A stretch of DNA of 6,485 nucleotides from CBDUUP01 sp965370435. GTDB taxonomy: Bacteria > Chloroflexota > Anaerolineae > Anaerolineales > UBA11579. Numbering within the stretch: position 1 is the first letter of the stretch; each line of letters starts with the position of its first letter. The stretch is from positions 1-6,485 of the forward strand of contig CBDUUP010000263.1 in the NCBI GenBank assembly GCA_965370435.1. The letters run 5' to 3'. Below are positions 1 to 5,844 of this stretch, piece by piece. The notes beneath the pieces were generated by a model. It did not search any database. It saw only the letters and a program-made list of their open reading frames with translations, and was not told the origin of the DNA. The position numbers and the translations under genes were made by a program.

Positions 1-214
1 TACTAGTGTATACTACTCCAATTAAATAATCAGCGCCAGAATTCTCATCCCATATTTCTACCCTAGCCCATGGGATTGGCCTGGCTATACCATTCCTATC
101 GAGGTATTGCCAATAGCCATACACTCTTACTTGGTCAACGGGAGCATCAGGTGCGTGACGGCTTTGTTTTGGCCTTCTGGTATCCGGCGGGGTCTCCAAT
201 GGAGGATGATAGTA
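1..214 (-). pseudogene. In-frame continuation of the surface protein past a TGA: transthyretin-like domain, cut by the window edge
   Basis: Reading on from the TGA at 217-215 in the same frame gives 71 further codons with no stop before the window ends. The translation is protein-like: a Pro-rich linker (YYHPPLETPPDT), then VRVYGYWQYLDRNG, RPIPWARVEIWDEN and YLIGVVYTS. This matches the pattern of transthyretin-like or CNA-B-like beta-sandwich domains (G-x-W, D-x-N-G, P-x-x-x-A-x-V-E-x-W-D, then L-x-x-x-Y-T). Such a domain fits as the third extracellular module of the upstream protein. There is no ATG in this stretch, and the in-frame TTG (199-197) and GTG (124-122) lack a Shine-Dalgarno, so an independent gene start is unlikely. 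The TGA may be a nonsense mutation (CGA to TGA is one transition), a sequence error, or a true end with a decayed tail. The open frame and good domain motif argue against long decay. Confidence 0.7.
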
Positions 215-1063
215 TCAATCATCCCGCTCAGCGTTGGATTCTAATGTTCCTGATGCTCGGATAACGCGCAACGGAAATTGCGTGATCGCATACTCGTCGC
301 TGGTGCCGACTTGGAAATAAAGATGTGCGTTGCGGGCGAAAACACCTTGGCCAGACATATCGGCCGTTATCGTAATGAGCAATTCGCCTTCTTGGTCTAC
401 CCGGATGCTTGCTGTAGTCCAAAGCGTTTCGTTAGCGGCCAGACCGCCTGAAACCAGTAAATCTCCTTCGACTAGCGAGAGACTCTCGGACAAAATGATC
501 TCAAGGCTCGTGGTAGGTGAATCAGTAAGCGCGGTCACCAAGCTATGAAGCTGCACAACTTCCCCAAGCATTGGAGCTGGGAAAATAGTTACAATAATAT
601 CCAGAGGAACCTGCGGCGCTCCACTTCCATTTTTTTGCACTCTCTCTGAACTTATGTAGAGATTGGTTGAGGCGGTCTGCGTTTTTTCGGAGGAGACCTT
701 CCCGAGTACGGTCACAGTGATGGTTGCCAGACCTGAAATGTTTGGCTCCACGTACACCGTCCACACTTGGGATTCATGAGCAATTAGATCAATCTTCCAG
801 GAAAGGTCTCCTTCAAGCAAGAGGACGTCATCGGGAAGGGTGACCTCAACCTTTGCGTTGGCGATGTCCATTTCGCTCTCCAGAACGATTTGAAGGGGGA
901 GCGAACTGCTGGAGGTCTGACCTTCAAGGGTGTTGATGGTGATGTTGACCGGCAGGGTTCCATATTCTATTGGCGCTGAATACCATAAAATGAATATGAG
1001 GATCGCCAGGGTGATACCAATTGCTAGAATGGTTCGTTTGGATTTTGCGTTTAGAGATTTCAT
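215..1063 (-). CDS. Membrane-anchored extracellular protein with two Ig-like repeats, ending at a TGA that is probably premature
   Basis: The 282-residue product has a basic N-terminus (MKSLNAKSKR), one hydrophobic segment at about residues 11-29 (signal anchor; no lipobox) and a Ser/Thr-rich, beta-prone outer part. Two repeats can be aligned: residues about 38-140 contain LLLEGDLSW and QVWTVYVEP, and residues about 153-253 contain LSLVEGDLL and TLWTTASIRV, offset by about 115 residues. This is the look of tandem Ig-like, CARDB-type adhesion or spacer domains, with no enzymatic motif. The ATG at 1063 is preceded by GAGGTGA. The frame runs on beyond the TGA at 217-215 into a transthyretin-like domain, so this CDS is likely the 5' part of a longer gene. 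Its base composition is visibly more AT-rich than the PEP carboxykinase gene. It is probably an envelope protein, but ligand and role cannot be read from the sequence. Confidence 0.75.
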   Translation of the reverse strand: MKSLNAKSKRTILAIGITLAILIFILWYSAPIEYGTLPVNITINTLEGQTSSSSLPLQIVLESEMDIANAKVEVTLPDDVLLLEGDLSWKIDLIAHESQVWTVYVEPNISGLATITVTVLGKVSSEKTQTASTNLYISSERVQKNGSGAPQVPLDIIVTIFPAPMLGEVVQLHSLVTALTDSPTTSLEIILSESLSLVEGDLLVSGGLAANETLWTTASIRVDQEGELLITITADMSGQGVFARNAHLYFQVGTSDEYAITQFPLRVIRASGTLESNAERDD

Positions 1064-1066
1064 TTC

Positions 1067-1073
1067 TCACCTC
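1067..1073 (-). promoter_or_regulatory. Shine-Dalgarno of the Ig-like surface protein
   Basis: GAGGTGA on the minus strand, with the GAGG core 6 nt before the ATG at 1063. It supports this start. Its last three bases are the TGA stop of the upstream leader ORF, so ribosomes ending there would sit on this site. Confidence 0.6.
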
Positions 1074-1159
1074 ACATTCGATAATTGAAAGAACCTGATT
1101 CTTGGGTTTGTCCCAGGGCGTATAAAAACGGCCCTGAGTTTATAGTTAGTTACGCGCAT
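1067..1159 (-). CDS. Possible 30-codon leader ORF upstream of the surface protein
   Basis: An ATG at 1159-1157 lies 5 nt after a perfect AGGAGG (1170-1165) and opens 30 codons ending in TGA at 1069-1067. Only 3 nt separate that stop from the ATG of the surface protein, in the same frame. The peptide is very basic (starts MRVTNYKLRAVFIRPG, ends FFQLSNVR, six Arg and one Lys) and matches no family I recognise. The strong Shine-Dalgarno and tight spacing suggest a translated leader coupled to the next gene. Within it, the minus transcript can form CAGGGC/GCCCTG (1136-1131 with 1119-1114), overlapping a small TGGG/CCCA hairpin, which could be alternative structures. Alternatively this is a chance ORF, or the real N-terminus of the gene interrupted by another TGA. 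The hydrophobic anchor starts cleanly only from 1063, which favours a separate leader. Confidence 0.4.
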   Translation of the reverse strand: MRVTNYKLRAVFIRPGTNPRIRFFQLSNVR

Positions 1160-1164
1160 GGGTT

Positions 1165-1170
1165 CCTCCT
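1165..1170 (-). promoter_or_regulatory. Consensus Shine-Dalgarno of the leader ORF
   Basis: AGGAGG read on the minus strand, 5 nt before the ATG at 1159. It is a perfect match in a place where no long gene starts, and is the main reason to take the leader ORF seriously. Confidence 0.45.
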
Positions 1171-1247
1171 GGCTGTTTGATTAGTTGTGGGTGGTGTTTT
1201 TTCGTGATGACGGCTTGCTCGGGGCACCGCCCTTCGCCTTCAAGAAC

Positions 1248-1276
1248 AGCATATAGGATTATCAGGTCGGAGTCAA
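1248..1276 (-). promoter_or_regulatory. Candidate promoter for the leader ORF and surface protein
   Basis: On the minus strand, TTGACT (1276-1271, five of six to the -35 consensus) is 17 bp from TATGCT (1253-1248, four of six to the -10). Transcription would begin near 1240, giving a leader of about 80 nt before the ATG at 1159. Spacing and direction fit, but the -10 is imperfect and there is no experimental support. Confidence 0.35.
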
Positions 1277-1361
1277 GAAAAATGGAGGGAGGAGGAATTG
1301 CCATTCCAGGTATAATACATTTTGTATAAATTTTCACGCACAAAATTGAGCATTTTCACTA

Positions 1362-1390
1362 ATGACCGATTCACAATAGAATGGTACAAT
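1362..1390 (+). promoter_or_regulatory. Promoter of the aminotransferase-pckA operon
   Basis: ATGACC (1362-1367, four of six to TTGACA) is 17 bp from TACAAT (1385-1390, five of six to TATAAT). The -10 is preceded by TGG, an extended -10 (TGn) element. The predicted start near 1397 gives a short leader of about 24 nt to the ATG at 1421, containing the Shine-Dalgarno. This is the best sigma-70-type promoter in the window. Confidence 0.6.
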
Positions 1391-1403
1391 GCTCCAATTT
1401 AAT

Positions 1404-1409
1404 AGGAGG
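1404..1409 (+). promoter_or_regulatory. Shine-Dalgarno of the aminotransferase
   Basis: A perfect AGGAGG lies 11 nt before the ATG at 1421. Spacing is slightly long, but no other start is nearby, and the N-terminal motif of the protein (NLGIGEP at 34-40) is correctly placed from this ATG. Confidence 0.7.
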
Positions 1410-1420
1410 CTGACCTTTTC

Positions 1421-2638
1421 ATGAGCATAAGTCAATTAGCCCGGTCTATCAAAGAATCCCCCACCTTGGGATTGAACGACAAGGCCAACAAAATGCGGGC
1501 GCGGGGCGAGCCGGTCATCAATCTGGGTATCGGAGAACCCAAGAACCACGCTCCCATCACCGCTATCCTAGCTTCAACGGCCAAGCTGAACACCGGCCAG
1601 ATGAAGTACGTACCCACCGATGGGCTGCTCTCGCTGAAGAAAGCCGTCATCCGCTATACAGAGGAGAATTACGGGCGGGTGGTCGCCCCGGAGAACGTCA
1701 TCATCTCCACCGGGGCCAAGCAATCCCTGTACAACACGATCCTCTCCATCGTCAATCCCCAGGACGAAGTCATACTCCTGGCTCCGTACTGGGTGAGCTA
1801 CCCGGAAATGGTGAAGCTGGCTTACGGCATCCCGGTGATCGTCACTCCGGAAGACGGCACCTTCCACCAGCGCATCCAGGATATAGAAGAATCCATCTCA
1901 TCTTATACCCGGGCCATCATCGTCAACAGCCCCAACAACCCCTCCGGGGTGGTGTACAAAGAGGAGTTCATCGCCGAACTAGTGGAACTCTGTGAGGAGC
2001 GAGGCATTTACCTCATCTTCGACGACATCTACCACAAGCTGGTGTTCGACGGCCACAAGGCAGTCCCCGGCTTGTCGTACACCGACAAAGACATCGAAAA
2101 CACCCGGGTCATCACCATCAACGGGATCTCAAAATTATACGGCATGACCGGCTTCCGCATCGGATGGACGGTCACCAACCGCAAGATGGTGGAGGTGATG
2201 ACCAACATCCAGGCCCAGACCACCTCCTGCGCCTCGGCCATCTCGCAGGCAGCGGCGGAAGGCGCACTGACCGGCGCGCAGAACGTGGTGGAAAACCTGC
2301 GCCTGACCATTCAAAACCACCGGGACATTATCCTTAACGAGCTGCGCTCTTTCACCGATGTCAAGGCGCTCAAACCAGACGGCACCTTCTACGTGCTGCC
2401 CGACTTCCGGGCCTACAATAAAAACTCGGCTGAACTGGCAAACTATTTACTGGAAAAGGCCTCGGTGGTGTGCGTACCGGGCGCGGCCTTTGGGATGGAG
2501 GGCTATCTGCGGATGAGCTTCTCCGGCCCGGTGAAAGGCCTGATTGAAGGTATCGAACGGATCAAATGGGCCTTAGACCCCAACGCCCCCAATGAAATCT
2601 ATATCGGCGACCGAAAGATGATAAGAGACTGGCTATGA
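1421..2638 (+). CDS. PLP-dependent class I/II aminotransferase, likely aspartate aminotransferase (I-gamma type)
   Basis: This 405-residue protein moves an amino group between an amino acid and a 2-oxo acid, with cytosolic pyridoxal phosphate as cofactor. Fold type I landmarks appear in order: NLGIGEP at 34-40, STGAKQ at 96-101, APYWVSYPEM at 121-130, NSPNNPSG at 169-176, DDIYHKLVFDG at 201-211 (Asp201 for the pyridine nitrogen, Tyr204), and SKLYGMTGFRIGW at 237-249. Lys238 forms the Schiff base and Arg246 holds the phosphate. Arg364 in YLRMSFSGP fits the arginine that binds the substrate carboxylate. Length is normal for the family (about 390-400) with a short extra tail. Aspartate as substrate is inferred from family resemblance and from the overlapping PEP carboxykinase, which uses oxaloacetate; other specificities such as alanine or aromatic residues remain possible. 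The stop TGA overlaps the pckA start as ATGA. Confidence 0.93.
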   Translation: MSISQLARSIKESPTLGLNDKANKMRARGEPVINLGIGEPKNHAPITAILASTAKLNTGQMKYVPTDGLLSLKKAVIRYTEENYGRVVAPENVIISTGAKQSLYNTILSIVNPQDEVILLAPYWVSYPEMVKLAYGIPVIVTPEDGTFHQRIQDIEESISSYTRAIIVNSPNNPSGVVYKEEFIAELVELCEERGIYLIFDDIYHKLVFDGHKAVPGLSYTDKDIENTRVITINGISKLYGMTGFRIGWTVTNRKMVEVMTNIQAQTTSCASAISQAAAEGALTGAQNVVENLRLTIQNHRDIILNELRSFTDVKALKPDGTFYVLPDFRAYNKNSAELANYLLEKASVVCVPGAAFGMEGYLRMSFSGPVKGLIEGIERIKWALDPNAPNEIYIGDRKMIRDWL

Positions 2639-4275
2639 ACAACATCCTAAACATCAAAACACCCGCCCAAGACCAGGCGGCCGATCTCAAAAGTGATTTC
2701 GGGCTGCAAAGCAACGGCCTGACCAACCTCAACACCGTCTACTGGAACCTGCCCACCGAAGCCCTTTACGAGGAGATCATCTTCCGGGGGGAGGGACGCA
2801 TCAGCGAGAGTGGGCCGCTAGTGGTGACTTCTGGAAAGCACACCGCCCGGGCCGCGCAGGACAAGTACGTGGTCCGGGAACCCAACACGGAGGGCGACAT
2901 CTGGTGGGGGGAATACAACCGCCCTCTCAGTCCAGATATCTTCAGCGACATCTTCAGCCGCCTGCAAGGCTTCCTCCAGGGGCGGGATGTGTTCGTCCAG
3001 GATGCCTTCGCCGGGGCCGATCCCGCTTACCAACTTCCGGTGCGGATCATCACCGAATACGCCTGGCACAGCCTTTTCGCCAGGAATATGTTCATCCAGC
3101 CCAAGACTCGGGAAGACTACCGCGTCCACGTGCCGGAGTTCACTGTGCTGGGGGTGCCTTCGTTCAAGGCCTTCGAGTCGATTGACGGCACCCGCGCCAG
3201 CACCTTCATCATCCTCAATCTGGAGCAGCGCCTGTGCATCATCGGCGATTCGGGCTACGGCGGAGAACTCAAGAAGTCCATCTTCACGGTGATGAATTAT
3301 CTGCTGCCGAAGGAGGGCGTGATGACGATGCACTGCTCGGCCAACCAGGGCGATGACGGCGACGCGGCCCTTTTCTTCGGGCTTTCGGGCACCGGCAAGA
3401 CCACCCTCTCAGCGGACACCTCCCGGGGGCTGATCGGCGACGACGAGCACGGCTGGAGCGACGAGGGCATCTTCAACTTCGAGGACGGCTGCTACGCTAA
3501 GGTGATCCAACTCTCCCCCACCGCCGAACCCCAGATCTACGCCGCCACCCATCGCTTCGGTACCATCCTGGAAAACGTCATCTTCGATCCGACCACCCGC
3601 CAGATAGACCTGGACGACGCAGAGATCACTGAGAACACCCGGGCCTCCTACCCCCTGTCCTTCATTGAGAACGCCATCCCCGAAAAGCGGGGCGGGCATC
3701 CCAAGAACATCATCCTGCTCACCTGCGACGCGCAGGGCGTGATGCCCCCCATCGCCCGACTGAACGCCAACCAGACCATCTACCACTTCATCTCCGGCTA
3801 CACCTCCAAGGTGGGCGGCACCGAGGTCGGGCTGGGCGAGGAGCCGGAGATCACTTTCAGCGCATGCTTCGGAGCGCCTTTCATGATGCATCCGCCCATC
3901 TTCTACGCCGACCTGCTGGCCCGGAAGATGGAACGCTATGGAGTGACCTGCTGGCTGATCAACACCGGCTGGGTAGGCGGACCTTACGGCGTGGGCAAGC
4001 GCATCAGCATCAAGCACACTCGCGCCCTGCTCAACGCGGCGCTCACCGGCGAACTCATGGAGGTGGAATTTTATCAAGACCCCATCTTCGGCTTCGAGGT
4101 GCCCAAGAGTTGCCCCGGCGTGGAGGATAGCGTGCTCTATCCGGCGAAGTCCTGGCCCAGCGAGGACGAATATTGGAACAAGTACAAGCAGTTAGCCACC
4201 CGCTACGTAGACAACTTCAAGAAGTTCGCTCCCGACTGCCCGCCGGAGGTATTGGAGGCGGGGCCGAAGGTTTAA
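2635..4275 (+). CDS. pckA: Phosphoenolpyruvate carboxykinase (ATP), EC 4.1.1.49
   Basis: This 546-residue cytosolic enzyme interconverts oxaloacetate + ATP and PEP + CO2 + ADP, the gateway step of gluconeogenesis. Length and end (EAGPKV) match the ATP-dependent family (E. coli 540). Visible motifs are YGGELKKS at 208-215 and MHCSAN at 232-237 (Lys214 and His233, metal ligands by comparison with E. coli), the P-loop GLSGTGKTT at 249-257 (Lys255, Thr256), kinase-2 LIGDDEHGW at 266-274 (Asp269, Asp270), NTRASYP at 334-340 (Arg336) and the adenine-binding stretch KRISIKHTRA at 455-464. The substrate loop reads TARAAQDK at 70-77, where E. coli has TGRSPKDK; the catalytic arginine (Arg72) is kept. 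The ATG overlaps the aminotransferase stop and has only a weak purine stretch before it, so translation is probably coupled. An intrinsic terminator follows 20 bp after the stop. The GTP-dependent family differs in sequence and can be excluded. Confidence 0.97.
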   Translation: MNNILNIKTPAQDQAADLKSDFGLQSNGLTNLNTVYWNLPTEALYEEIIFRGEGRISESGPLVVTSGKHTARAAQDKYVVREPNTEGDIWWGEYNRPLSPDIFSDIFSRLQGFLQGRDVFVQDAFAGADPAYQLPVRIITEYAWHSLFARNMFIQPKTREDYRVHVPEFTVLGVPSFKAFESIDGTRASTFIILNLEQRLCIIGDSGYGGELKKSIFTVMNYLLPKEGVMTMHCSANQGDDGDAALFFGLSGTGKTTLSADTSRGLIGDDEHGWSDEGIFNFEDGCYAKVIQLSPTAEPQIYAATHRFGTILENVIFDPTTRQIDLDDAEITENTRASYPLSFIENAIPEKRGGHPKNIILLTCDAQGVMPPIARLNANQTIYHFISGYTSKVGGTEVGLGEEPEITFSACFGAPFMMHPPIFYADLLARKMERYGVTCWLINTGWVGGPYGVGKRISIKHTRALLNAALTGELMEVEFYQDPIFGFEVPKSCPGVEDSVLYPAKSWPSEDEYWNKYKQLATRYVDNFKKFAPDCPPEVLEAGPKV

Positions 4276-4295
4276 CGGTTACTTTGGCAATCAGG

Positions 4296-4323
4296 AACGC
4301 CCGGTAATAACCGGGCGTTTTTT
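4296..4323 (+). terminator. Intrinsic terminator after pckA
   Basis: AACGCCCGG (4296-4304) pairs perfectly with CCGGGCGTT (4311-4319) around a TAATAA loop, followed by a run of six T (4318-4323). The stem is nearly all GC and sits 20 bp after the pckA stop. It ends the aminotransferase-pckA operon before the promoter of the next gene. Confidence 0.92.
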
Positions 4324-4327
4324 ATTG

Positions 4328-4356
4328 TTGCACAAAGGGATGATCTGCCTTATACT
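4328..4356 (+). promoter_or_regulatory. Candidate promoter of the C25-like lipoprotein
   Basis: TTGCAC (4328-4333) is 17 bp from TATACT (4351-4356, five of six to the -10). It lies directly after the pckA terminator, where a new promoter is expected. Transcription would start near 4363, on the Shine-Dalgarno itself, leaving a leader of only about 16 nt. The -35 is weak. Confidence 0.45.
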
Positions 4357-4362
4357 TTTAAT

Positions 4363-4367
4363 GGAGG
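4363..4367 (+). promoter_or_regulatory. Shine-Dalgarno of the C25-like lipoprotein
   Basis: GGAGG, 11 nt before the ATG at 4379. The start is confirmed by the basic N-terminus, hydrophobic core and lipobox that follow it directly. Confidence 0.6.
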
Positions 4368-4378
4368 CTCTAAGATAA

Positions 4379-5707
4379 ATGAACAAAGTCCCTCGAAAGT
4401 TCCTTCAACGATACGCCACCATCCTCATAGCCCTGCTCCTCGCCGTCCTCGCCTGCGACCTGCCGGGAACCCCAACTGTGGCCCCACCCGCTACCTCCCC
4501 AATCGCCCCTGTCTCACCGACCGTCACCCTCACCTCTGACTCTACACCAGTCAACACACTCACCCTCACGCCAACACTCCCCCCGCCAGCGCCTATCGAG
4601 GTATGCAATGGCGGCATACCAGCCGTCACCCTCATTGTGGATCCACTGCTGTATCTTGGCATCCACCCCAGCCTCAGCCAGTTCGAAAGCGACCTGTGCG
4701 CCGACGGCTACCGGGTGATCGAGCGTCTCTCGGATTTTGACTCTCCGAACTCACTGCGGGCTTATTTGGGGACGTTATATACGGACACCGGTGGAGACCT
4801 GGTGGGGGCCATCCTCATCGGCGACTTGCCCTACGCCTACCAGTGGGTCACCTTGTCATCAACCTTCGAAGAAGCCATCAGCTACCAGTATTACGCTGAC
4901 GTAGACGGCTTGTTTGACGTACATCCAGGGACCATCGGGCCGAGCGACCATGTCTCCTATGACATACACACGGGGAATGTGGATTGGGAATTATGGATTG
5001 GAGTCTTGCCGTTATACAAAGGTGACCACGCCCAGACAGTTGCGGCTCTCAAACGCTACTTCGCAAAGAACCACGCCTACCGTATTGGCGACTACGTCAT
5101 CCCCCGCGCCTTTTTGCAGATCACCGAGCACCATTCGGCGACAACGATGGCCGAGCACAACGAGATCATGGGGTTCCTTACTACCGGCACTTACGCCTGG
5201 ACTCCATTCAGCAGCGGACCCAACGCATCCTTTTACTTCAACAGTACGGCTATGAGTTTGACCGCTTCACAGGGTTATGCAGCCATCTCAGCGGGTGTGG
5301 CCGATTTCACGGTCGCGGATGCTCATGGGTATTGGGGCGGGCACGGCTTGTTGGACATCCCCTGGGCGGAGACCAACCCCATCGAGACGGTATTTTTCTG
5401 GAGCAATGGCTGCGCGGTGGGGGATTTGGACCACGCAGACAATTTCCTGACCGCGGTACTCTACAGCCCCACCAGCATGGTATTGGTCGCAAAAGGGACC
5501 ACCAATAACTCCGGCGGCATGGGCAACAACACCAACGGCTTTTTCGGCCACAACATTGCGGCCGGAATGTCTTCCGGTCAGAGCTTTGGAATGGCAATCG
5601 TGGGACACGTCAACGTCCCTCTGGTTTGGCCCTGGTCAGACAGCCGAGAATTCCACTTCGCCACAGCCATCGTCCTGGGAGATCCAACGCTCAGAATTCA
5701 ACCCTGA
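4379..5707 (+). CDS. Lipoprotein with a C25 (gingipain-like) cysteine peptidase domain
   Basis: The 442-residue product starts with a lipoprotein signal: basic residues 1-11, a hydrophobic core, and AVLAC with Cys26 as the predicted lipidated residue. A Pro/Thr/Ser-rich linker follows (about 28-73), then a single globular domain (about 78-442). That domain resembles caspase-fold C25 peptidases: IPAVTLIVDP strand at 80-89, GAILIGDLPYAY at 143-154 (the usual L-x-V-G-D strand end), ADAHGYWGGHG at 313-323, SNGCAVGD at 342-349, and the C-terminal VLGDPTLRI at 432-440. By comparison with gingipain R (GHG and ACVNGD), His316 (or His322) and Cys345 would be the catalytic pair, so it is probably active. 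It lacks the long propeptide and C-terminal sorting domain of Porphyromonas gingipains. It would be tethered outside the cytoplasmic membrane to cleave or process extracellular proteins; the substrate is unknown. It is transcribed alone. Confidence 0.75.
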   Translation: MNKVPRKFLQRYATILIALLLAVLACDLPGTPTVAPPATSPIAPVSPTVTLTSDSTPVNTLTLTPTLPPPAPIEVCNGGIPAVTLIVDPLLYLGIHPSLSQFESDLCADGYRVIERLSDFDSPNSLRAYLGTLYTDTGGDLVGAILIGDLPYAYQWVTLSSTFEEAISYQYYADVDGLFDVHPGTIGPSDHVSYDIHTGNVDWELWIGVLPLYKGDHAQTVAALKRYFAKNHAYRIGDYVIPRAFLQITEHHSATTMAEHNEIMGFLTTGTYAWTPFSSGPNASFYFNSTAMSLTASQGYAAISAGVADFTVADAHGYWGGHGLLDIPWAETNPIETVFFWSNGCAVGDLDHADNFLTAVLYSPTSMVLVAKGTTNNSGGMGNNTNGFFGHNIAAGMSSGQSFGMAIVGHVNVPLVWPWSDSREFHFATAIVLGDPTLRIQP

Positions 5708-5740
5708 TATTTCAGTTGGGACTACAACGCGAAAATCCAC

Positions 5741-5765
5741 CAAACTGCGCCCGAAGTGCAGTTTG
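5741..5765. other. Hairpin between the convergent genes
   Basis: CAAACTGCGC (5741-5750) pairs with GTGCAGTTTG (5756-5765), 10 pairs including one G-T, around a CCGAA loop. It lies 34 bp after the lipoprotein stop, and no T run follows on the plus strand. It may protect the 3' end of the mRNA or back up the terminator at 5790. On the minus strand it is followed by a weak T stretch (GGATTTTC). Confidence 0.5.
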
Positions 5766-5789
5766 AGAGAATTAGACAATGGAAAGAAG

Positions 5790-5821
5790 AACGCCCGGCT
5801 CAGGCCGGGCGTTGATTTTTT
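5790..5821. terminator. Terminator shared by the convergent lipoprotein and nfuA genes
   Basis: AACGCCCGGC (5790-5799) pairs perfectly with GCCGGGCGTT (5804-5813) around a TCAG loop. On the plus strand GATTTTTT follows, a good intrinsic terminator for the lipoprotein. On the minus strand the hairpin is followed by CTTCTTTCC, so it may also stop nfuA transcription, less efficiently. The outer 9 bp of the stem are identical to the pckA terminator. Confidence 0.88.
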
Positions 5822-5844
5822 CATATAGAACTGGAACTTAGGCG

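Larger units (their letters stand above)
1064..1420. other. Divergent intergenic region of 357 bp
   Basis: This spacer separates the minus-strand surface protein from the plus-strand aminotransferase operon. It is AT-rich from about 1305 to 1400, and holds one promoter-like pair per strand, the leader ORF and its Shine-Dalgarno, and a repeated ATTTTCAC next to the plus promoter. Bases 1281-1296 are purine-rich on the plus strand (AATGGAGGGAGGAGGA) but no ORF follows. I see no riboswitch fold, tRNA or convincing additional gene. Confidence 0.6.

Noticed and set aside
180..217. Selenocysteine readthrough or a recoded genetic code at the TGA
   Set aside because: The TGA lies in a domain linker rather than an active site, the only following hairpin (CTCC-ATT-GGAG) is too small for a convincing bacterial SECIS, and TGA correctly ends the aminotransferase and the lipoprotein.
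70..264. A 64-codon plus-strand ORF opposite the surface protein
   Set aside because: It is antisense to the end of the minus-strand frame and to the transthyretin-like domain, with no ribosome site; the minus-strand reading is far more protein-like.
1311..1316. A perfect TATAAT as a plus-strand promoter
   Set aside because: There is no -35-like hexamer 15-19 bp upstream (that stretch is GGAGG-type purines); the pair at 1362-1390 is better and closer to the gene.
1146..1343. A 65-codon minus-strand ORF in the divergent spacer
   Set aside because: It starts at TTG without a Shine-Dalgarno, has no recognisable motif, and overlaps the candidate minus promoter and the leader Shine-Dalgarno.
3409..4077. 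A 222-codon minus-strand ORF, plus a 171-codon one at 2818-3333, inside pckA
   Set aside because: They are antisense shadows in GC-rich coding DNA, composed of Gly/Val/Asp/His-rich sequence, while the plus strand carries every PckA motif.
4400..4600. The Pro/Thr-rich stretch as a DNA repeat
   Set aside because: It is a low-complexity protein linker after the lipidated cysteine, without a regular DNA unit.
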